From contig JAENYF010000009.1 in assembly GCA_016841905.1 (NCBI GenBank), forward strand, positions 1-64,000: a stretch of DNA of 64,000 bases, given 5' to 3'. Under the pieces are notes generated by a model that saw only the letters and a program-made list of their open reading frames with translations, did not search any database and had not been told where the DNA came from. Position numbers and translations under genes: made by a program. This DNA is from Desulfoscipio geothermicus. GTDB lineage: Bacteria; Bacillota; Desulfotomaculia; Desulfotomaculales; Desulfallaceae. Shown here one piece after another: positions 19,247-27,734 of the stretch (positions are counted from its first letter, which is position 1; the number at the start of each line of letters is the position of its first letter).

Positions 19247-19552
19247 ATGGTTTTTTCTGATAAGAATCTAGTTTGTAAAGACTGCGGTGAAGAGTTTGTA
19301 TTTACAGCCGGTGAGCAGGAGTTTTTTGCTGAAAAGGGCTTCGAAAATGCTCCATCCCGCTGCCCGGAATGCCGTAAGGCACGTCGCCAGAATAATAACT
19401 TCCGTGCTGGTGGTGCCAGGGAACGACAGATGTATGAAGTGGTTTGTGATGAGTGCGGTGCTATGACCAGCGTTCCTTTCAAACCAAACGGCAGCAGGCC
19501 AGTATATTGCAAAGATTGCTACCAGTCCAAGCGGTCGAGTTCCTGGGCATAA
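19247..19552 (+). CDS. Zinc-ribbon domain protein with CxxC-x-CxxC repeats
   Basis: This 101-residue protein has two zinc-ribbon units. The first pairs CKDCGEEF (residues 10-17) with CPECRKARR; the second pairs CDECGA with YCKDCYQ. The EQEFFAEKGFENAPSRC segment is typical of small bacterial zinc-ribbon proteins whose role is unknown. A GGGGG ribosome-site-like run lies about 15 bases upstream, a little far. The gene is monocistronic with a terminator 40 bases after the stop. Confidence 0.8.
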   Translation: MVFSDKNLVCKDCGEEFVFTAGEQEFFAEKGFENAPSRCPECRKARRQNNNFRAGGARERQMYEVVCDECGAMTSVPFKPNGSRPVYCKDCYQSKRSSSWA

Positions 19553-19590
19553 GTCGTTTATATATTGGGCAAAGGCTATATAATTTAAAT

Positions 19591-19630
19591 AACCGGCAGA
19601 AGGGTTTTATCTCTTCTTGGCCGGTTTTTT
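19591..19630 (+). terminator. Terminator after the zinc-ribbon gene
   Basis: A bulged stem (AACCGGC 19591-19597 with GCCGGTT 19620-19626, extended by AGAAG/CTTCT) runs into a T tract. Confidence 0.75.
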
Positions 19631-19704
19631 ATTTTTCTTGTGCATGTGAATCCTTAATAAGGATAAAATAATAAAATCCTACACCAGATAACGGAGGTCA
19701 TCAC

Positions 19705-22251
19705 ATGTTTTATTTCCGCACTGTTACAGTAAACCCGCTATTGCCCGATCGCATTGTACGCCTGCGTGATTTGTCCTATAACCTCTGGTTTAGCTGGCAC
19801 GGCCAGGCCTGGGAACTGTACAAGGATATTAACCCGGGGCTTTGGGATCGGGTGGATCACAATCCGGTTAAATTTCTGCTCCAGGTACGCAGGGAAGAAC
19901 TCGAACGGGCAGCTGCAGATCAAATCTATTTAAAAAAATACGAGGCGGTTACGAACAGTTATGACCGCTATATGAGTGGGGAAAAATGGTACCCGCAAGT
20001 CCATCCCCGCTATAAGGATAAAACTATTGTTTATTTTTCGGCTGAATTTGGACTACATGAATCCTGCCCGATTTATTCTGGTGGTCTTGGCGTGCTGGCT
20101 GGAGATCATACCAAGTCGGCCAGCGATCTCGGTTTACCGTTTGTGGGAGTAGGTTTATTGTATAGACATGGTTACTTTAGGCAGGTCATCAACCCGGATG
20201 GCCGCCAGGAAAATCATTACCCAGATTTAAATTTTAGTGAAATGCCAATTACACCGGAGGTTGGGGGAAGCGGTCTGGATTCCACTGTATCTGTGGAGTT
20301 ACCTGGAAGAACGGTATTTATCAGGATGTGGAGGGCCCAGGTAGGACTGGCTAAGTTAATTCTCCTGGATACCGACCTCCCCGAGAATATGGAAGAAGAC
20401 CGCAAAATTGCCGGGCAATTGTACGGTGGCGGTAGGGAAATGCGTATTGCCCAGGAGATCGTGCTTGGTGTGGGGGGAGTCAGAGCTTTAAAAGCACTGG
20501 GCATCATTCCTGCTGTCTGGCACATTAATGAAGGACATTCGGCCTTTTTAACACTTGAGCGGTTACGGGAGATGGTTAGCGATGGGGTTCCCACTGCTAC
20601 GGCTAGGGAGGCTATCCGTGCTAATACGGTCTTTACAACCCATACCCCCGTTCCTGCCGGGCATGATGTTTTTGACCGGCATTTGGCGGAAATACATTTG
20701 GCTGAGTTGTGTCGGGATACTGGTATGGACTGTGATACCTTATTGGAACTAGGCTGGGACTCCGAGCAAAACGAGTTTAATATGACGGTTTTAGCCATGC
20801 GTATGGCCGGTTTTTGTAACGGGGTCAGTATATTACATGGAGAAGTGACCCGTCAAATGATGCACCGGTTTTATCCTACCATACCAGTTGAAGAGGTACC
20901 GGTTACCTCTGTGACCAATGGGGTACATACTTGTTCGTGGATTGCTGAACCCTGGAAAAACCTTTTTAGCAAGTATCTGGGGGAAGACTGGATCGGGCAA
21001 GTGACCGATACCGCATTTTGGCAGCGGATTAGTGAAATTCCCGACCAAGTAATTTGGGACACCCATGTACAGTTAAAAAATCAGGCTATTGCCTATATCA
21101 GGGACAGAGTACAGGAAAAATGCTGGCGCAATCATGAGACCGATGCAGTTATTAGTGATGCCGGGGAGGTCTTACTACCGAACGCTTTGACCATTGGTTT
21201 TGCCCGACGTTTTGCCACTTACAAGCGAGCAGCGCTAATTTTTAGTGACCCGGAACGACTAGCCACGATACTAAATGATTTGGAACGACCGGTGCAAATA
21301 GTGTTTGCCGGTAAAGCTCATCCTAAGGATGTTGCCGGTCAGGAATTGATTAAAAAAATCATTGACTACTCTCATGAGGAACCACTTAGGGGCAAAATAT
21401 TGTTTCTGGAGAATTACGATATCAATGTAGCCCGGCACCTGGTGCACGGTGTGGATGTGTGGTTGAATACCCCTCGTTGGCCTATGGAGGCTAGCGGCAC
21501 TAGTGGTATGAAAGCAGCTATGAATGGTGTGCTGCACTGCAGCGTGTTGGACGGATGGTGGCCTGAGGCATATAACGGCCAAAACGGTTTTGCTATAGGC
21601 AATCCCGGTGATATGCAATTAAATGAGCATCAGCAGGATCGAAATGATCTTTATTATTTATACAAGGTGCTTGAGGAAAAAGTAATCCCGCTTTATTACG
21701 AACGTGAAAACAATATCCCCATCCATTGGGTGGCCAGGATGCGCAATTCCATGCGTACAATAATTCCACATTTTAGTACAGCCCGGATGGTCATGGAGTA
21801 TTCGGAAAGGCTTTATCTACCGGCAATTGACCGGGGGATTGCCTTTATGGAATCAAATTATGCTGCGGCTGAACAGGCCTGCAGGTTTAAGCGGTTTATT
21901 CAGGAAAACTGGCATCATGTAAGGGTGGAGCACACCCAGAGCAACGGCAGATGGGATATGCAGGCCGGTGAGGAACTGGTGGTGGAATCGGTGGTGAGGC
22001 TTGGCCCGATAAATCCGTCGGAAGTGGCGGTGGAAATCGCCTTGGGGAGCGATAAAGGACCTTATATCAGCAATTTAAATACTATAGTAATGGAACTAAG
22101 AGAAAAGCTGGGGGAAGGCAGCTACCGGTTTGCAGGCAAAGTTCCCCTATCCCAGGGAACTTATGGATACACTGTAAGGGTAAGGCCTGTACACGAATTT
22201 ATGACCGTTAAATTTGAAATTCCGCTGGTGCGGTGGGCGGAAAATTTTTAA
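19705..22251 (+). CDS. glgP: Alpha-glucan (glycogen/maltodextrin) phosphorylase
   Basis: This cytoplasmic PLP enzyme releases glucose-1-phosphate from storage alpha-glucans. The 848-residue protein belongs to the divergent GlgP clade with an N-terminal DUF3417-like segment (RIVRLRDLSYNLWFSWHG). The PLP lysine is Lys603 in GTSGMKAAMNG. Other family segments are YSGGLGVLAGDH, HINEGHSAFLTLERLR and THTPVPAGHD. ATG follows CGGAGGT. No other glycogen gene is adjacent, although a broken carbohydrate-binding gene lies 9 kb downstream. Confidence 0.93.
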   Translation: MFYFRTVTVNPLLPDRIVRLRDLSYNLWFSWHGQAWELYKDINPGLWDRVDHNPVKFLLQVRREELERAAADQIYLKKYEAVTNSYDRYMSGEKWYPQVHPRYKDKTIVYFSAEFGLHESCPIYSGGLGVLAGDHTKSASDLGLPFVGVGLLYRHGYFRQVINPDGRQENHYPDLNFSEMPITPEVGGSGLDSTVSVELPGRTVFIRMWRAQVGLAKLILLDTDLPENMEEDRKIAGQLYGGGREMRIAQEIVLGVGGVRALKALGIIPAVWHINEGHSAFLTLERLREMVSDGVPTATAREAIRANTVFTTHTPVPAGHDVFDRHLAEIHLAELCRDTGMDCDTLLELGWDSEQNEFNMTVLAMRMAGFCNGVSILHGEVTRQMMHRFYPTIPVEEVPVTSVTNGVHTCSWIAEPWKNLFSKYLGEDWIGQVTDTAFWQRISEIPDQVIWDTHVQLKNQAIAYIRDRVQEKCWRNHETDAVISDAGEVLLPNALTIGFARRFATYKRAALIFSDPERLATILNDLERPVQIVFAGKAHPKDVAGQELIKKIIDYSHEEPLRGKILFLENYDINVARHLVHGVDVWLNTPRWPMEASGTSGMKAAMNGVLHCSVLDGWWPEAYNGQNGFAIGNPGDMQLNEHQQDRNDLYYLYKVLEEKVIPLYYERENNIPIHWVARMRNSMRTIIPHFSTARMVMEYSERLYLPAIDRGIAFMESNYAAAEQACRFKRFIQENWHHVRVEHTQSNGRWDMQAGEELVVESVVRLGPINPSEVAVEIALGSDKGPYISNLNTIVMELREKLGEGSYRFAGKVPLSQGTYGYTVRVRPVHEFMTVKFEIPLVRWAENF

Positions 22252-22291
22252 GTGTAACAATAACGTCTATATCATACTTTAGGTGATTTTT

Positions 22292-22984
22292 ATGCTGTTG
22301 ATCATTATTAGAACACTAATTCTCTATATTGCTGTTGTTGCCGTTATGCGGATTATGGGCAAGCAGGAAATAGGTCAGCTGCAGCCATTTGAGCTGGTAG
22401 TGGCACTGATGATCGCAGACTTGGCTGCCATACCAATGCAAAATACAGGTATACCTTTGCTCAGCGGTATTATCCCGATTATTGTTTTAATGGCTGCCCA
22501 GGTAGCATTATCTTTTATTACTATGAAGAGTATGAAGGCAAGAAATGTAATTTGTGGCTGCCCCAGCGTGGTAGTAGCCAATGGCAAACTGGTGGAATCC
22601 GAGCTTAGGTATTTGCGGTATAATGTCAATGACTTGCTGGAACAGCTGAGAGTAAAAAATTACCCCGATCTAGCTGATGTGGAATTTGCCGTCTTAGAAA
22701 CCAATGGACAGCTAAGTGTGATACCAAAGTCGCAAAAGCGGGCTTTGCAGCCAGATGATTTTAATATTAATACAAAGTATGAAGGAATACCTATAACCTT
22801 AATCATCGATGGTCAAATAAACGAAAAAAACTTGCGCAAAGTTAACTTAACCAGAGAGTGGCTGAGGACGGAGCTACTTAAGTTTGGCATTGATGACTTT
22901 AGAAAAGTTTTTTTTGCTAGCCTTGATACAACGGGACAACTATTTTACCAGCTGAAAACCAAGCCGGGCGGTGGCCGGGAATGA
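22292..22984 (+). CDS. DUF421 (YetF/YrbG family) membrane protein
   Basis: This is a 230-residue protein with three N-terminal membrane segments followed by a cytoplasmic domain. The signature region RIMGKQEIGQLQPFELVVALMIADLA marks the YetF/DUF421 family, whose relatives occur in spores and envelopes of Firmicutes but lack a known reaction. I chose ATG 22292 because AGGTGA (22281-22286) would overlap a GTG start at 22283. The stop overlaps the next gene (ATGA), and the DUF421-DUF4363 pairing is common in Clostridia. Confidence 0.88.
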   Translation: MLLIIIRTLILYIAVVAVMRIMGKQEIGQLQPFELVVALMIADLAAIPMQNTGIPLLSGIIPIIVLMAAQVALSFITMKSMKARNVICGCPSVVVANGKLVESELRYLRYNVNDLLEQLRVKNYPDLADVEFAVLETNGQLSVIPKSQKRALQPDDFNINTKYEGIPITLIIDGQINEKNLRKVNLTREWLRTELLKFGIDDFRKVFFASLDTTGQLFYQLKTKPGGGRE

Positions 22985-23361
22985 GGATTTATGTAACTGT
23001 GTTAGTTGCGTTATTGCTGGTGTTGTCGGTTAGCTTTATTACACCGTACAGTCTGGATACTTCTGCCAGTAAAATCTTGGCAGGGTTTGGTGAATTGGAA
23101 AAAGCTATTAATCATGATAATTGGGAAGAAGCCAGTGCCGGCATCAACATAGCCGAAAAATTATGGAACAAAGACAAAGGTTGGTGGGCAGTGGTGATTG
23201 ACCACCAGGAAATTGACCATATTGACATGGCTCTGATTCGGACCAAGGAGTATATCAGCAAGCAAGACCGTGCCATGGCATCAGGAGAACTGGCGGTGCT
23301 CAGGCAAATGTTAGAGCATATCCCTCAAAAGGAACAGGTAAACTTAAAAAATATTTTTTAA
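22981..23361 (+). CDS. DUF4363 family protein
   Basis: This 126-residue protein has an N-terminal hydrophobic segment (residues about 3-22), either an anchor or a signal peptide, and a helical extracytoplasmic domain (DNWEEASAGINIAEKLWNKDKGWW, then QEIDHIDMALIRTKEYI). It overlaps the DUF421 gene by four bases and very likely acts with it. The function is unknown. A strong terminator follows 20 bases after the stop and separates the pair from the noncoding region downstream. Confidence 0.8.
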   Translation: MRIYVTVLVALLLVLSVSFITPYSLDTSASKILAGFGELEKAINHDNWEEASAGINIAEKLWNKDKGWWAVVIDHQEIDHIDMALIRTKEYISKQDRAMASGELAVLRQMLEHIPQKEQVNLKNIF

Positions 23362-23380
23362 AACAAATTACGTAAGCTAT

Positions 23381-23406
23381 AAAAGCCCCGGAGGATGGGG
23401 CTTTTT
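23381..23406 (+). terminator. Terminator after DUF421-DUF4363
   Basis: A perfect 9-bp stem (23381-23389 with 23397-23405) with a 7-base loop runs into five T residues. Confidence 0.85.
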
Positions 23407-23409
23407 GTA

Positions 23410-24010
23410 TTGTCCATCGAATTTGCCAGCTGTATTTATGATCACCACATACGAGCATTGTAACTGTCCGGTAACGCGGAGTTTTCTAAGCGCTTCAAGT
23501 ACATCTCAAAGGTATAGAGCAGAAAAAAGCTGCTGAAACGTTGGAAACACCGTAGCTGAGGCAGCTGTACCAAAACTGGCGAGCATATTACTAATAAGGT
23601 GGCTGTAGTGATATGACAGTGGCATATAAATGCCTTGTCTAGTAGCAGGGTACAAAGAAAGAGCAGACCGACGTATTGATAGAATAAGCTGCAGTTATTT
23701 AACTATTCACCGGAGGTTCACTGAGGACAAGGCGAAGTAAAAAGACAGGTAAATGGTACTATAGCGATGTATAGGATAAAAGTTGCTAGCGCTGCTTGTG
23801 AGCGCATTGTCAGCAGGACAATTAAAAAAATTTCCTTCATCAAGACCGTTGTTGGAACAGGTTTTCATGTTTTAAATGTTTTGTCGATACAGCATTCCAA
23901 TTCAGGGCAAGCACGTACATATTCGCTTACATAATTCAATATATTTTTCTTTTTAAAGAAAAGTGCAATTGCTAGTTAAACAGGCAAAAATTGTATGTTA
24001 TAGTATAGTA
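23410..24010 (+). ncRNA. ole: Probable OLE RNA (ornate large extremophilic RNA)
   Basis: About 600 bases lie between a terminator and the next gene, with stops in all frames. The region has the GC balance and purine bias of a structured RNA. Segments that I recall as conserved in OLE RNAs are at 23534-23580 (ACGTTGGAAACACCGTAGCT and the following AAACTGGC), 23711-23745 (CGGAGGTTCAC, then ACAAGGCGAAGTAAAA) and 23762-23815 (TAGCGATGTA, AAAGTTGCTAGC, CAGCAGGACA). Visible hairpins include 23621-23634 and 23789-23805. The length matches the roughly 600-nt OLE class of anaerobic Firmicutes, which binds a membrane protein. The match is from memory, not an alignment, and the ends are approximate. Confidence 0.6.
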
Positions 24011-24024
24011 CAGAGGTGAAATAA

Positions 24025-24402
24025 ATGAATGATATATGGTATCTTGATGATGGTGTTTGGATGGTTTATGTTGATGAAATACAGATAGCTGAGGATTTTA
24101 AGTCTATACCTGCCATGCAATTTATTACTGCTTACTATGATAACCGTGGTAGGCAGAGGGCTGCACAGTTCAAGTTTTATCAAGGGGATGATTTGCGCCC
24201 CGGATTATGTTTGTTGCATTATGTAAGCCGCTTGGCTAGTTTGGATTATTACAAGGTGCTGGACTTAGCTAAGCGTTTGCCGGGCTCGACCTATAGAGAA
24301 TTTTATCAGCAGCGTAGCTATCAACCGGAATTATTTGAGATGCTAAATTCTTATGAACCGGTACGTAAACATACAGGTAAAAAGTATAAATCTAAACAAT
24401 AA
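24025..24402 (+). CDS. Hypothetical protein downstream of the probable OLE RNA
   Basis: I do not recognise this 125-residue soluble protein. It starts WYLDDGVWMVYVDEIQIAEDF, has a basic, aromatic-rich body (QRAAQFKFYQGDD, LCLLHYVSRL), and ends with a lysine-rich tail (KHTGKKYKSKQ), which could suit RNA or DNA contact. That is speculation based on charge only. GAGGTGA precedes the ATG at good spacing. It lies directly after the OLE-like region and 15 bases before the SpoIIM-like gene, so the two genes probably share a transcript. Confidence 0.75.
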   Translation: MNDIWYLDDGVWMVYVDEIQIAEDFKSIPAMQFITAYYDNRGRQRAAQFKFYQGDDLRPGLCLLHYVSRLASLDYYKVLDLAKRLPGSTYREFYQQRSYQPELFEMLNSYEPVRKHTGKKYKSKQ

Positions 24403-24417
24403 AAGGTGGGGTGGTAA

Positions 24418-25008
24418 TTGTTTAATGGGTTTGCTAAGGGCTGGCAAGAGATTAGAAATTATCGACAGGAAAGCTTGCTTTGTTTAGCCATATTCGCGCT
24501 GGCGGCTTGTAGCGGCCATCTTATGGCTTTACTTGTTTCTGAAAATATCGCCGAGTATTATGATATGGTGCGGGATATGATTTTGGCTAACCCTTTCGGC
24601 GAAGGTTTGCCGGATAATTTGTTTTTGTATATTTTAACCAGGAATAGCATGGTGAGCTTGACTGTTCTGGTGCTGGGCATAGTTACCTATAATGTATGGC
24701 CGGTGTTTATTTTATTGATCAACGGAGCTATTGGCGGTTTTGCCGTGCAGATGCAGGCGGATTTATTTAATCATCCCAGTTGGCAAATTTGGCTGATTGG
24801 ACTTTTGCCCCACGGTGTGCCTGAACTGGGAGCTCTTTTTCTAGCCGCGGGAGCTAGCTTCTACTATCGCCGCCTGCGCAGTCATGGTGAGCGTGTTTCC
24901 GGGCGTGTATTAATAACTTATTTGGTTGTGGTTTTGCCTTTGCTGGTACTGGCAGCAGCTATAGAAACCTATATCACGCCGCTTTTGCTGCACTGGTTTT
25001 TGTTCTAA
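24418..25008 (+). CDS. SpoIIM/DUF95-family integral membrane protein
   Basis: This 196-residue protein has about five hydrophobic segments and the DUF95/SpoIIM signature near residues 124-145 (LIGLLPHGVPELGALFLAAGASF). In Bacillus, SpoIIM belongs to the complex that drives engulfment in sporulation, but DUF95 also covers many other membrane proteins. The start is TTG behind GGTGGGGTGG. It is the second gene after the probable OLE RNA and, at roughly 22 kDa with several membrane spans, could be tested as a protein partner of it; nothing in the sequence proves that. Confidence 0.78.
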   Translation: MFNGFAKGWQEIRNYRQESLLCLAIFALAACSGHLMALLVSENIAEYYDMVRDMILANPFGEGLPDNLFLYILTRNSMVSLTVLVLGIVTYNVWPVFILLINGAIGGFAVQMQADLFNHPSWQIWLIGLLPHGVPELGALFLAAGASFYYRRLRSHGERVSGRVLITYLVVVLPLLVLAAAIETYITPLLLHWFLF

Positions 25009-25122
25009 AATTTGTTGTGCATTAAAAGGATTTAACGCCTAGATAAGAAATATATTATAAAACTGGAGGCTCCGGTGTACTGATAGTCTGGAAAGATAAT
25101 ATGTTTGCAGGGAAAGGAACAG

Positions 25123-26019
25123 ATGCCTGTGATACTTGTAACCGGTGGTACGGGCCTGGTGGGGAGCCATCTGGTGCGCGTTTTGGTGGAAAAAGGATGT
25201 GCAGTGCGTTGTTTGGTCCGGGCACCGCAAAAAGCCGGTGAGGTTTTACCTGCGGGTGTTGAATTGTTCCAGGGGGAAATTAACGATCCGGAACTTGTAA
25301 GGAAAGCTTGCCAGGGTTCAGACCAGGTTATTCATTTAGTGGCTATTATCAGAGAACAAGGAAATGATACCTTTGAACGGATTAATGTAGAAGGGACCTT
25401 GAATCTGGTGATTGCAGCCGGTCAGGCCGGGGTAAAGCAATTCATTCATATGAGTGCCTTGGGTGCCTGTGACGATGCACGGTATATATATGCTTATTCT
25501 AAATGGCGTGGTGAGGAGGCCGTCCGGCAAAGCGGCTTAAATTGGACTATCCTGCGCCCTTCGATAGTGTATGGGCAAGGATTTAATTTTTTTAATCGCA
25601 TGGGCCAAGCGCTGAAGATGTTCCCTAAGCCTTTTGTGCCTGTTCCTGGGCGGGAAAATACTTTATTTCAGCCCATTGCAGTGGAAGATGTAGTGAACTG
25701 TCTGGTGCAGGTATGTGATAATCCCAATATGATGGGTCGAATCATCGAAATCGGCGGACCCGAGCATTTAAGCTATGTACAAATGCTGGATACATTCTTA
25801 GCGTGTTTAGGGGAAAAGCGCTATAAGCTGTATGTGCCCATGCCTCTGATGCGCTTAGTTGTGTTGCTAATGAGCATTGTTTGGCAGGACCCGCCGGTTA
25901 CTGCAATTGAGTTAAGACAATTGGATATGGATAATACTACAGCTCTCAGTGCTGTGGCAGATACTTTTGGTTTCGAGCCCAAGCCTTTGCATGAAGGCTT
26001 AAAATACCTGAGCAGTTAA
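25123..26019 (+). CDS. NAD(P)-binding SDR protein, complex I NDUFA9-like subgroup
   Basis: This atypical short-chain dehydrogenase has an N-terminal Rossmann motif (VTGGTGLVGSHLV, residues about 6-18), a YSKWRGEEAV catalytic-type Tyr-x-x-x-Lys region, and ILRPSIVYGQG. These are typical of the NDUFA9/YfcH-like group, which includes nucleotide-sugar and quinone-linked members. The 298-residue length is normal. I chose ATG 25123 behind GGGAAAGGA rather than TTG 25105. The substrate is unknown. No complex I genes are adjacent. Confidence 0.82.
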   Translation: MPVILVTGGTGLVGSHLVRVLVEKGCAVRCLVRAPQKAGEVLPAGVELFQGEINDPELVRKACQGSDQVIHLVAIIREQGNDTFERINVEGTLNLVIAAGQAGVKQFIHMSALGACDDARYIYAYSKWRGEEAVRQSGLNWTILRPSIVYGQGFNFFNRMGQALKMFPKPFVPVPGRENTLFQPIAVEDVVNCLVQVCDNPNMMGRIIEIGGPEHLSYVQMLDTFLACLGEKRYKLYVPMPLMRLVVLLMSIVWQDPPVTAIELRQLDMDNTTALSAVADTFGFEPKPLHEGLKYLSS

Positions 26020-26032
26020 GTGAATCCAGTGG

Positions 26033-26779
26033 TTATTCCTTGTGGATGCTTTCCAGCCAGGCAAAAAAGGTGTGCCACACTAGCCTATGATGGCCGATAA
26101 ACCGGTGATCAGCGTTGGGAACATAAACCAACTTTTTAGGTTCCCCTGAGCTTTCATAAATAAGCTGAGCGTCAGCAGGGTTAACCACCTCGTCTTTTTC
26201 TCCGTGAATGATGAGTAAAGGCCGAGGTGTTATAAGGCTAGCCATTGCAGGTACATCAAAGCCGTCCCGATCGTCAAAAAACTGTTTACTTTTATATATT
26301 TCTCCTTCCTTAATAGCTTTCACCGGTTGCTCTGCATAACTATTAAATAGCACCTTTAACCTGGCTGGTGCCGCCCAGGTGCATACTCCCTCAACTCGCG
26401 AGTCACCGGCAGCGTGGCAGAGAGCTGTGGTTCCGCCAAAACTACGTCCTGTTGTGTACACCGGGCCCAGACCTGCCGCCATACACCAGTCAACGGCGCA
26501 TTTCAAGTCGTCGATTTGGTCTGAAAGGGTGGTTTGCTCAAATAACCCTTCACTTTCCCCAATGCCGCTAAAATCGAAGAGAAATACATTGTAGCCCCGT
26601 TGCCCCAATTCTTCGCCCATAAGCAAGGCCATGCCACCACCTTCTTTGCTGCCGACAAACCCGTGGCAGGCGATTACTACCGGGCCTTGTGCTGTACCCG
26701 GGGTGTGCAAAAGGCCAACCAAGTTAAGACCGGAGGAATTCTTAAAATTTTTGCTTTGCCAGTTAAATCTATTCTGCAT
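26033..26779 (-). CDS. Alpha/beta hydrolase (serine esterase/peptidase-like)
   Basis: This 248-residue hydrolase has an oxyanion-side ACHGFVGSKEGGG segment, the nucleophile elbow TGRSFGGTTAL (catalytic Ser), an acid in HGEKDEVVNPAD and a late histidine in NADHRF. It belongs to the S9/dienelactone-hydrolase-like group, cytoplasmic, with unknown substrate. I chose ATG 26779 because GAGGTG ends about six bases upstream; the open frame reaches 26788. It converges with the SDR gene with about 13 bases between stops. Confidence 0.85.
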   Translation of the reverse strand: MQNRFNWQSKNFKNSSGLNLVGLLHTPGTAQGPVVIACHGFVGSKEGGGMALLMGEELGQRGYNVFLFDFSGIGESEGLFEQTTLSDQIDDLKCAVDWCMAAGLGPVYTTGRSFGGTTALCHAAGDSRVEGVCTWAAPARLKVLFNSYAEQPVKAIKEGEIYKSKQFFDDRDGFDVPAMASLITPRPLLIIHGEKDEVVNPADAQLIYESSGEPKKLVYVPNADHRFIGHHRLVWHTFFAWLESIHKE

Positions 26780-26815
26780 AATGAGCACCTCATTTCTACC
26801 ATTTAAATGGAGAGC

Positions 26816-27559
26816 TTAATCATCCCAGGGTAGTGTTCCTATTCTAATGTCTTCAATAATGGCGCGAGCTCCCAAATTGTCATTGGGTTCAAGTCTAACC
26901 AACCAGCCCAAGAGTTGTTGCGCGCTTTTTATATCGCCGCGGCGCAGCTTGACCAGTGCCAGCCCGTGAATAGTGCGCAGAAAGGGGCGATTCTCTACCC
27001 ACCCCCAGGGTAATTGGCCTTTGAAATTAGCTGATAGCACTGAACGACCAATAGTGTAGGCCTGGCTATAGTGTTTTTCAGTTTGGACTAGGTCGCCAGC
27101 CTTCCATTCTATTGTGGCCAGGTGATTGTAAGCATCGATGAAATATGGACATATATTGATGAGACTGGAAAAAATGCGCTTGGCATTGTATAAATTCCCG
27201 TTCTCCAAATGTTCACAAGCTAGGTTAAATATGCTCAATAAATTTAGAACTTCACTTGGCCAGGCAAATTCCCACTCTTTGCGTCCTCTTTTTTCCAGCC
27301 TGATGGGATAAAAACACTCCGGGGGGTGGTGGCTTTCCGATTGTACCATGGCGGGAAGATTAAAGGCGCTATTGGACTGCAGCCAGTGTTTGTATTGTTC
27401 CCAGGCTTCAAGCAGGCATTCTTCGTGCCACTTCATCTGTCTGGAATGGTAGGACCGTCGCAATAATTCATACATCAACCTGGCTTCCTGCTCACCTTTG
27501 GCGCCATGGGTGACTAGTAAAATATCGGCTAGCACATGTTTGGCTACATTCTTTTCCAA
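26816..27559 (-). CDS. TPR-repeat protein of unknown function
   Basis: The 247-residue protein has an N-terminal region I do not recognise (about 1-100) and a C-terminal half that reads as tetratricopeptide repeats: LACEHLENGNLYNAKRIF, AYNHLATIEWKAGDL, and LALVKLRRGDIKSAQQLL. TPR folds bind partner proteins. The start is TTG with GGTGATGG upstream. It lies just upstream of the hydrolase gene in the same direction, 37 bases apart, and they are likely co-transcribed. Confidence 0.72.
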   Translation of the reverse strand: MEKNVAKHVLADILLVTHGAKGEQEARLMYELLRRSYHSRQMKWHEECLLEAWEQYKHWLQSNSAFNLPAMVQSESHHPPECFYPIRLEKRGRKEWEFAWPSEVLNLLSIFNLACEHLENGNLYNAKRIFSSLINICPYFIDAYNHLATIEWKAGDLVQTEKHYSQAYTIGRSVLSANFKGQLPWGWVENRPFLRTIHGLALVKLRRGDIKSAQQLLGWLVRLEPNDNLGARAIIEDIRIGTLPWDD

Positions 27560-27695
27560 GCCATCACCTTCAATTCACCTGGTTATTTAAAGAGAATATT
27601 TTTAACACGTAAAGTTAATTTCCTGCTATTTATATTGTATATATCAATAAGTTTATGCATTTTTATATGAGCGGGTTGAGCTAATAAAATAGCCC

Positions 27696-27724
27696 TTGCT
27701 AATACTGTGTCCCCGTGGTATACT
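27696..27724 (+). promoter_or_regulatory. Sigma-A promoter of the aroF-pheA leader
   Basis: TTGCTA (27696-27701), a 17-base spacer and TATACT (27719-27724) form a good consensus promoter. Transcription would begin near 27731, just before the T-box Stem I. Confidence 0.75.
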
Positions 27725-27734
27725 CAAAATAACT

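Noticed and set aside
20217-20798. 193-codon antisense frame in the phosphorylase gene
   Set aside because: It lies wholly inside glgP, has no ribosome site and shows shadow-like serine/threonine-rich composition.
23410-24010. Group II intron or mobile element remnant
   Set aside because: I see no reverse transcriptase fragments and no domain V-like end. The conserved stretches fit OLE RNA better.
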